From DATDQA01 sp035292505 (GTDB taxonomy: Bacteria > Bacteroidota > Bacteroidia > Chitinophagales > Saprospiraceae), in assembly GCA_035292505.1 (NCBI GenBank), contig DATDQA010000217.1:1-39591 (forward strand): DNA of 39,591 nt, in the 5' to 3' direction. The position numbers and the translations under genes are program-made. How positions within the stretch are numbered: the first letter of the stretch is position 1; every line of letters begins with the position of its first letter. Below, piece by piece: positions 34,710 to 39,591 of the stretch. Under the pieces are notes generated by a model. It searched no databases and was not told where the DNA came from. It saw only the letters and a program-made list of their open reading frames with translations.

Positions 34710-35624
34710 CTATTTGCGCAAATAAGATGACTCTTTCTTCCTGAAGATATACACGACGGAGGATGCTTTTTCTTTATTAAAAAGCGCCCGGAAATAAGAG
34801 AGCTTACCTATGGTAAGTCCCCTGATCATCCTCAATAAACCGCCACCACGGTATTTCTCGCTGATCAATGCTACATAAAACGCATCGAAGGGCAATACAT
34901 ACTGATGTATCAAACTAAAACCCGCGCGTAGCAACATCGTCTTCACAGCTTGCGGTGAAAAATGCCAGAGATGTCTCGGGACATCCCATGCAGCCCAATG
35001 TAGTCCATAGAAACTTGCATCGAAGGACTGATGGTTCGGGAGTGCCAGAAACAGAGCTCCCCTGTCATTCAGGATTTCGTGAATGCGCTTTAAGTAGTAC
35101 TCCGGTCTATGGACGTGCTCAAGGACGTGCCACATCGTGATGATATCTGCGGATAATGCCGGTAATGCAAATAATTCATTGGGCTCTGCAAGCTTAAGTC
35201 CATGCGATTGGAGAGCGACTTCTCTTGCATGCGCATTTGGTTCAATACCTGTCACCGCCCAACCACGTTTCTGCATATGGGCTAAAAAGAAACCTGTACC
35301 GGCACCAATGTCGATAAGCTTCTTACCCTGTGTATAGCGTTCTATCAATGCTTGCTTTTTTCGCGCCATGCGGCTACGCACAAAGAAATAGACTCTTTCA
35401 AAGATCGATGTGCCTTTATCCGAATGAGAGATGTAGTCGTCGGTGTCGTAATAGCGACCGATCTCAGCTTCTGCAGGATGGTTTTGAGTCAGGACAAGTC
35501 CGCATTGCACGCACCGGTACAATTCGAAGATCTCCTTACTTGCCCTGTCGTCAGTAACCTTTAGAAAAGGTACCAGTTGTCTACTCAGACATGCAGGGCA
35601 TTCCAAAACAAATACCTTGTTCAT
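34710..35624 (-). CDS. Class I SAM-dependent methyltransferase with N-terminal zinc ribbon
   Basis: A 304-residue protein. The N-terminal part has two CxxC pairs (ECPAC, YRCVQCG) forming a likely zinc ribbon, followed by RYYDTDDYISHS. The SAM-binding motif I is LIDIGAGTGFF near residue 107, and motif II-like MWHVLEHVHRPEYYL follows near 165. The C-terminal part has PRHLWHFSPQAV. This layout is common in methyltransferases of cell-surface glycan or ubiquinone-like pathways; the substrate is unknown. The ATG at 35624 is favoured over one seven codons upstream. It belongs to the CD225-DUF2752-methyltransferase-DUF3052 operon. Confidence 0.88.
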   Translation of the reverse strand: MNKVFVLECPACLSRQLVPFLKVTDDRASKEIFELYRCVQCGLVLTQNHPAEAEIGRYYDTDDYISHSDKGTSIFERVYFFVRSRMARKKQALIERYTQGKKLIDIGAGTGFFLAHMQKRGWAVTGIEPNAHAREVALQSHGLKLAEPNELFALPALSADIITMWHVLEHVHRPEYYLKRIHEILNDRGALFLALPNHQSFDASFYGLHWAAWDVPRHLWHFSPQAVKTMLLRAGFSLIHQYVLPFDAFYVALISEKYRGGGLLRMIRGLTIGKLSYFRALFNKEKASSVVYIFRKKESSYLRK

Positions 35625-35673
35625 CGGGTGTAAAATAAAGAACACGGTATTGACGAGGTAAAGTATTCTCTGG

Positions 35674-36054
35674 CTATGGAGCTAATGACGTAAAGGGTGC
35701 AAAAGGAATATTCCGCAGGACCCAAAATAACAGGACGATGATGAAAACGATGGCCGGCGTGTATCGACGGGATGAAAGTGTTTGAAGTCGTGTCTGACGT
35801 CGATTGTAAGTCCATATCCCTGTTTCAATGATGACATAGGTAAGACCAAGTACTACCAGAGGATTATATCCAAAAGCTGCCTGCACGTCACCATGTAAAA
35901 TAGCATGCAGTCCACGTTGCGAGCCACATCCCGGGCAGTAGAGATCTGTCAATTTGTAAAACGGACACTCAGGCAAATACCCTTTCGAGGGGTCAAATAG
36001 ATAATAAACCACCCCGATGAGGAGCAAACCCAGTGATATCAAGGCAATGCGCAA
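35674..36054 (-). CDS. DUF2752 membrane protein
   Basis: A 126-residue membrane protein with three hydrophobic segments (about residues 4-20, 62-78 and 99-113). The family motif is visible: CPFYKLTDLYCPGCGSQRGLHAIL, with Cys pairs that may bind a metal. DUF2752 proteins are uncharacterised but often next to CD225 proteins in Bacteroidota. It begins 12 bases after the CD225 gene stop, so they share an operon. Confidence 0.9.
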   Translation of the reverse strand: MRIALISLGLLLIGVVYYLFDPSKGYLPECPFYKLTDLYCPGCGSQRGLHAILHGDVQAAFGYNPLVVLGLTYVIIETGIWTYNRRQTRLQTLSSRRYTPAIVFIIVLLFWVLRNIPFAPFTSLAP

Positions 36055-36066
36055 TCAGAGATTGAA

Positions 36067-36342
36067 TTATTCTAAATTCATCCAGGCAGCACCGATACCC
36101 ATGGTGAGCGCCAGGATGAAGTAAACTACGATCCCCACGATCCCGATAATGAACCCGATTTTGGTCCACTTCTTTGCTTCTGCGGACGCACGTTCCGAGC
36201 CCTCGTGATCACCCGCAGCCCATCTGGAGTTAACATTCGCAGCGTTGACAATACCCACTATCCCAAGGGGTAAACAGCAGAATAGCGTGACGAGGATTGA
36301 CTCGACAAGCCAGTTTTTAGGAGGTGTTCCGTACTCTTCCAT
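36067..36342 (-). CDS. CD225/dispanin-family membrane protein
   Basis: A 91-residue protein with two hydrophobic helices and the CD225 pattern PPKNWLVESILVTLFCCLPLG-IVGIVNAANVNSRWAAGD (split here), then AKKWTKIGFIIGIVG. The bacterial function is unknown. The family's eukaryotic members (interferon-induced transmembrane proteins) alter membrane curvature, and the bacterial ones are of unknown role. It is the first gene of a minus-strand operon with DUF2752, a methyltransferase and DUF3052, and is divergent from leuS. Confidence 0.88.
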   Translation of the reverse strand: MEEYGTPPKNWLVESILVTLFCCLPLGIVGIVNAANVNSRWAAGDHEGSERASAEAKKWTKIGFIIGIVGIVVYFILALTMGIGAAWMNLE

Positions 36343-36407
36343 AGGTCAAATAATTGATGATGTCGGGAAGGTAGACAATTCTGTTACACGTGAAGAAGAT
36401 CCTCCTG

Positions 36408-36469
36408 AGATTTGACGGGAGAAGATTTGACAATTTGCCGAAAGCTGTCAAATCTGTACCAAATCTCCT
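36408..36469 (+). promoter_or_regulatory. AGATTTGACA inverted repeat in the leuS leader
   Basis: AGATTTGACA (36423-36432) and TGTCAAATCT (36446-36455) are exact inverted repeats around a 13-base loop. AGATTTGAC also occurs at 36408-36416, and a partial mirror, CCAAATCTCC, follows near 36459. The element lies between divergent CD225 and leuS genes, about 60 bases upstream of the leuS ATG, and could be a regulator site or an RNA hairpin. Confidence 0.55.
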
Positions 36470-36514
36470 TTTGCGACTATTTTTGTCACTTCTAATTCAG
36501 CAAAAATCCCGCAT

Positions 36515-39364
36515 ATGCGCATTGATTTTCAAGGCATCGAGACAAAGTGGAAGTCTGCCTGGGAGAAGACGGGTGTCTATCGTGTCAGTCATGAGGATGC
36601 GCGACCGAAGTATTATGTCCTGGACATGTTTCCATATCCATCTGGATCGGGGCTGCATGTTGGTCATCCCCTCGGCTACATTGCCAGTGATATCATCAGC
36701 CGGTACAAGCGGATGTCTGGTTTCAATGTCCTGCACCCAATGGGATTCGACGCCTTTGGTCTGCCGGCAGAACAATATGCCATACAGACCAATGTGCACC
36801 CGGCGATTTCGACCGAGAATAACATCAGGCATTACAAGGAGCAGTTGTCCAACATTGGTTTTAGTTATGACTGGAGTCGTGAAGTGCGTACCTGCGATCC
36901 CGGCTTTTATAAGTGGACGCAATGGATTTTTCTGCAATTGTTTGAGCATTACTATGACCTGGATCAAAACAAGGCTATTCCTCTCAGCGTCCTGATTGCA
37001 CACTTTGAAGTATCGGGAACAACGGGAATCAGCGCTGCCACAAGTCAGGAAAACCTGTTCTCAGCAGAAGCGTGGCGGAGCATTTCTCCTAAAGAGAAAG
37101 ACGATATCCTTATGAACTATCGCCTGGCATATAGGAAGATAAGCTATGTCAACTGGTGTGAGGCCCTCGGTACTGTGCTCGCTAATGACGAAGTCAAAGA
37201 AGGTTTCTCTGAGCGGGGTGGGTATCCTGTTGAACGTCGTGCAATGATCCAATGGTCATTGCGTATCAGTGCATATGCAGAGCGATTATTGAATGATCTG
37301 AACAACCTGGACTGGACTGATTCGATGAAGGCCATGCAATCGAACTGGATCGGAAGGTCTGAAGGTGCTCAACTTGATTTTTCAGTGAACGGTTCTGATC
37401 TCGCTATTCGCATTTTTACCACGCGACCGGATACAATCTATGGTGCGACGTTTATGGTACTTGCACCGGAGCATCCGCTTGTTGACCAGATCACCACGTG
37501 GGATCAGCAAAAAATGATTCAGCAATACAAAGACTTTGTCAAAACGCGTTCCGAGAGAGACCGACTGGCTGCAACAAAACAAATGACCGGAGCTTTTACC
37601 GGGGCATATGCAACAAATCCTTTCACGGGTCAACACATCCAAATCTGGATTGCTGACTATGTCCTCATGGATTATGGCACCGGTGCGATTATGGCTGTGC
37701 CGGGAGATGATGCGCGTGATCTTGCATTTGCAAACAAATTCAATTTGCCCGTTGTAGAGGTCATCGACCGTCCTGCGGGAGGAGAAATCGGAGACAAAAG
37801 TGGTAAAATGATCAATTCAGGTTCATTGAATGGCCTCAATGTGCCTGAAGCTATTCCCAAAATTCTGAATGAGATTGAACAACGCAAACTTGGCACCCGG
37901 TTGGTACAATACAAAATGCGCGATGCAATCTATAGTCGTCAGCGCTATTGGGGTGAACCAATACCTATTGAGTATGATACAGATGGTGTAGCACATGCGA
38001 TCGATATCAACGATCTTCCGTTGATTCTTCCTGATCTGGATGATTTTAAACCAGGTGGTAATGCATCCCCTCTTGCACGCTTGACTGAATGGGTGAATAC
38101 GCCGGGTGGTCAGCGACGCGATACAGATACGATGCCTGGGTACGCAGGATCTTCCTGGTATTTTTTACGCTACATGGATCCATGGAACAACGACAGGTTT
38201 GCGGGTGAAGAGGAAGTCAACTACTGGCGTGATGTCGATCTATACATAGGCGGCACGGAGCACGCTGTAGGTCATCTGATGTACGCCCGGTTCTGGCATA
38301 AGTTTCTGCATGATAAAGGTCTGGTCCCGACAGCAGAACCATTCCGAAGACTTGTCAATCAGGGCATGATCCAGGGTGTGATTGAGTACGTGTTTATGTA
38401 CAAAGAAAGGACATCGGGTCATCCAAAATTTCTGTGTGCAAAACTTGTGATGACGAAATCAGATGATCAATTAGTTCGCATTGCGATCCCTGTGACATTT
38501 GTCGAGAATTATGGATCACAAGACTCATACCTCACGACTGCCGGTATTGAAAAGCTTATTGCATGGAGGCCTGAGTACGCTCATGCATTTTTTGAATGTT
38601 CACAAGGTACCTATCATCTCGGGAAGATGATCGAAGGAGAAGCCACGGATTTCAAACTCTATACCCAGTCCGAGATCGGAAAGATGGGCAAACGTTTTCA
38701 CAATGTGGTGGATCCGAATGACATCGTCGCACAACACGGCGCCGATTGTTTCCGTATGTATGAAATGTTCCTTGGACCATTGGAACAAGCCAAGCCCTGG
38801 GATACACGCAACATCGATGGTGTGAGTCGCTTTCTGAAAAAATTCTGGTCTCTATTTCATGATGAAGACGACAAGTTTGAAATTACTGATGCGGCACCGA
38901 CCAGGGAAGAATTACGCATTCTTCATCAGACAATCAAACGGGTACGCGACGACATCGAACGCTTCTCACTCAACACGTGCATCAGCCATTTCATGATGGC
39001 GACCAATGACCTGAAGAAACTCAACTGTCAGAAACGCATGATCCTTGAGCCTCTGGTGTTGTTGATTGCGCCGTTTGCGCCATTCATCAGTGAAGAACTT
39101 TGGGAAGAGTTTGGACATCCCTCTTCAGTACATCTTGAATTCTATCCTGAATACGACGCTTCTCTTGCTGCGGAAGATGTCATCCTCTACCCTGTCTGTA
39201 TCAATGGCAAGAAACGCGCAGAAGCATCATTCGATGTCAATGCAGATCACAAACACATGGAGAGTGAAGTACTGAAGATGGACACCATGCAAAAATGGCT
39301 GGACGGGCAAACCATAAAGAAAATCGTCATTGTGCCGGGCCGCATGATCAACATTGTCATCTGA
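36515..39364 (+). CDS. leuS: Leucyl-tRNA synthetase
   Basis: A 949-residue class Ia aminoacyl-tRNA synthetase that charges tRNA-Leu. The N-terminal catalytic motif is YPSGSGLHVGH (HVGH at 48-51). The CP1 editing domain has the threonine-rich TTRPDTIYGATFMVLAPEHP and GTGAIMAVPGDDARD (residues 388-402). The class signature usually KMSKS reads KMGKR at 723-727. The C-terminal anticodon-binding region is complete (PFAPFISEELWEEFG). The long Bacteroidota form is expected. D398 replaces the histidine usual before the conserved editing aspartate, while D399 and D402 are kept. The gene is monocistronic. Confidence 0.96.
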   Translation: MRIDFQGIETKWKSAWEKTGVYRVSHEDARPKYYVLDMFPYPSGSGLHVGHPLGYIASDIISRYKRMSGFNVLHPMGFDAFGLPAEQYAIQTNVHPAISTENNIRHYKEQLSNIGFSYDWSREVRTCDPGFYKWTQWIFLQLFEHYYDLDQNKAIPLSVLIAHFEVSGTTGISAATSQENLFSAEAWRSISPKEKDDILMNYRLAYRKISYVNWCEALGTVLANDEVKEGFSERGGYPVERRAMIQWSLRISAYAERLLNDLNNLDWTDSMKAMQSNWIGRSEGAQLDFSVNGSDLAIRIFTTRPDTIYGATFMVLAPEHPLVDQITTWDQQKMIQQYKDFVKTRSERDRLAATKQMTGAFTGAYATNPFTGQHIQIWIADYVLMDYGTGAIMAVPGDDARDLAFANKFNLPVVEVIDRPAGGEIGDKSGKMINSGSLNGLNVPEAIPKILNEIEQRKLGTRLVQYKMRDAIYSRQRYWGEPIPIEYDTDGVAHAIDINDLPLILPDLDDFKPGGNASPLARLTEWVNTPGGQRRDTDTMPGYAGSSWYFLRYMDPWNNDRFAGEEEVNYWRDVDLYIGGTEHAVGHLMYARFWHKFLHDKGLVPTAEPFRRLVNQGMIQGVIEYVFMYKERTSGHPKFLCAKLVMTKSDDQLVRIAIPVTFVENYGSQDSYLTTAGIEKLIAWRPEYAHAFFECSQGTYHLGKMIEGEATDFKLYTQSEIGKMGKRFHNVVDPNDIVAQHGADCFRMYEMFLGPLEQAKPWDTRNIDGVSRFLKKFWSLFHDEDDKFEITDAAPTREELRILHQTIKRVRDDIERFSLNTCISHFMMATNDLKKLNCQKRMILEPLVLLIAPFAPFISEELWEEFGHPSSVHLEFYPEYDASLAAEDVILYPVCINGKKRAEASFDVNADHKHMESEVLKMDTMQKWLDGQTIKKIVIVPGRMINIVI

Positions 39365-39370
39365 GTAATC

Positions 39371-39446
39371 ATGGATGATGGGTGATACATGGATGATGGG
39401 TGATACATGGATGATGGGTGATAGATGATGAGTGATGAGTGATGAC
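39371..39446 (+). repeat. 18-bp tandem repeat after leuS
   Basis: ATGGATGATGGGTGATAC occurs at 39371-39388 and 39389-39406, and with one base change at 39407-39424, followed by shorter ATGATGAGTG words to about 39446. It starts seven bases after the leuS stop codon. The unit is 18 bases long. Confidence 0.9.
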
Positions 39447-39472
39447 TGCAGATTGTCCGTGACTGAAATAGG

Positions 39473-39501
39473 TTGACCAAAATTTTAGTCAAAATGGTCA
39501 A
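39473..39501 (+). promoter_or_regulatory. TTGACCA/TGGTCAA inverted repeat before the right-edge gene
   Basis: TTGACCA (39473-39479) and TGGTCAA (39495-39501) flank an AT-rich centre, just before the ATG at 39505. It could be an operator or the terminal repeat of a mobile element; only one end is in the window. Confidence 0.4.
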
Positions 39502-39504
39502 TTT

Positions 39505-39591
39505 ATGAACAACAACAAACGAGAAAGGAAGCACAAATTGCTGCAACAGCGGAATTTTAGCGAGGGGATCAGGAAACAAACGGTGAAGGAT
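39505..39591 (+). CDS. Start of a gene cut by the right edge, possibly transposase OrfA-like
   Basis: The plus-strand frame from ATG 39505 runs 29 codons to the edge: a basic start (MNNNKRERKHKLLQQ) followed by RNFSEGIRKQTVKD. The last part resembles the helix-turn-helix entry of IS3-type OrfA proteins (FSEEFK-like), which would make the right edge the start of an insertion sequence. The match is short and the call is a guess. Confidence 0.45.
   Translation, partial: MNNNKRERKHKLLQQRNFSEGIRKQTVKD

Noticed and set aside
39247..39579. 110-codon minus-strand frame at the right edge
   Set aside because: Its protein is low-complexity translation of the 18-bp tandem repeat and the end of leuS.
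1..39591. tRNA or rRNA genes
   Set aside because: No cloverleaf or conserved T-arm sequence was noticed by eye; a dedicated scan with a tRNA covariance model would settle it.

Overview
The window looks like chromosomal DNA from a Bacteroidota bacterium, most likely from the Saprospiria/Chitinophagia side of the phylum. This rests on gene content: an ECF sigma factor with a FecR anti-sigma factor, TonB-dependent receptors with an N-terminal carboxypeptidase-regulatory domain, a DUF3078 barrel, a DUF2807 adhesin, a tail-fibre/S74-domain surface protein, CD225 and DUF2752 genes side by side, and a long Bacteroidota-type LeuRS. The lineage call is inference; no rRNA or tRNA gene was seen.

Layout. 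(1) 1-4.5 kb: a hypothetical gene cut by the left edge, a VOC-fold protein, and a two-gene molybdenum hydroxylase (2Fe-2S subunit plus Tat-exported catalytic subunit) on the minus strand. (2) 4.9-9.5 kb: one giant modular surface protein ending in an S74 intramolecular chaperone. (3) 9.6-12.1 kb: pxpA and pxpB of 5-oxoprolinase (no pxpC beside them) and a fatty-acid desaturase. (4) 12.2-19.1 kb: a trans-envelope signalling locus with divergent ECF sigma factor and FecR, then a free-standing STN protein with surface repeats, a TonB receptor without STN, and a DUF2807 lipoprotein. (5) 19.1-19.9 kb: a GxxExxY nuclease-like gene between inverted copies of a CGCAAAG-type repeat. (6) 19.9-23.4 kb: a Tat-exported aminotransferase and an MFS-ROK sugar operon with four phased operator-like repeats upstream. 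(7) 23.6-26.5 kb: a lipoprotein and TonB receptor pair. (8) 26.6-31 kb: two secreted M28 peptidases, a SET-domain gene broken by one base, and hpt overlapping the second peptidase gene. (9) 31.3-34.3 kb: a DUF3078 barrel, a TSUP transporter overlapping a moaD-like gene, and a small barrel protein. (10) 34.3-36.3 kb: a minus-strand operon of CD225, DUF2752, methyltransferase and a DUF3052 gene with an in-frame stop. (11) 36.5-39.6 kb: leuS, an 18-bp tandem repeat, and the start of a possible transposase-like gene at the right edge.

The coding genes are mostly ordinary envelope and housekeeping functions. The unusual part is the intergenic DNA. Many gaps carry short word-like repeats (for example GGTGAAACCGG, GGCAGAA, GGATCAAGGG, CTTTGCGTC), often as mirrored arms able to form hairpins, sometimes nested, and in two places running into a coding sequence. 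Two gaps carry oppositely oriented copies of a 152-153 bp element with terminal inverted repeats and 6-bp flanking duplications, which looks like a non-autonomous mobile element.
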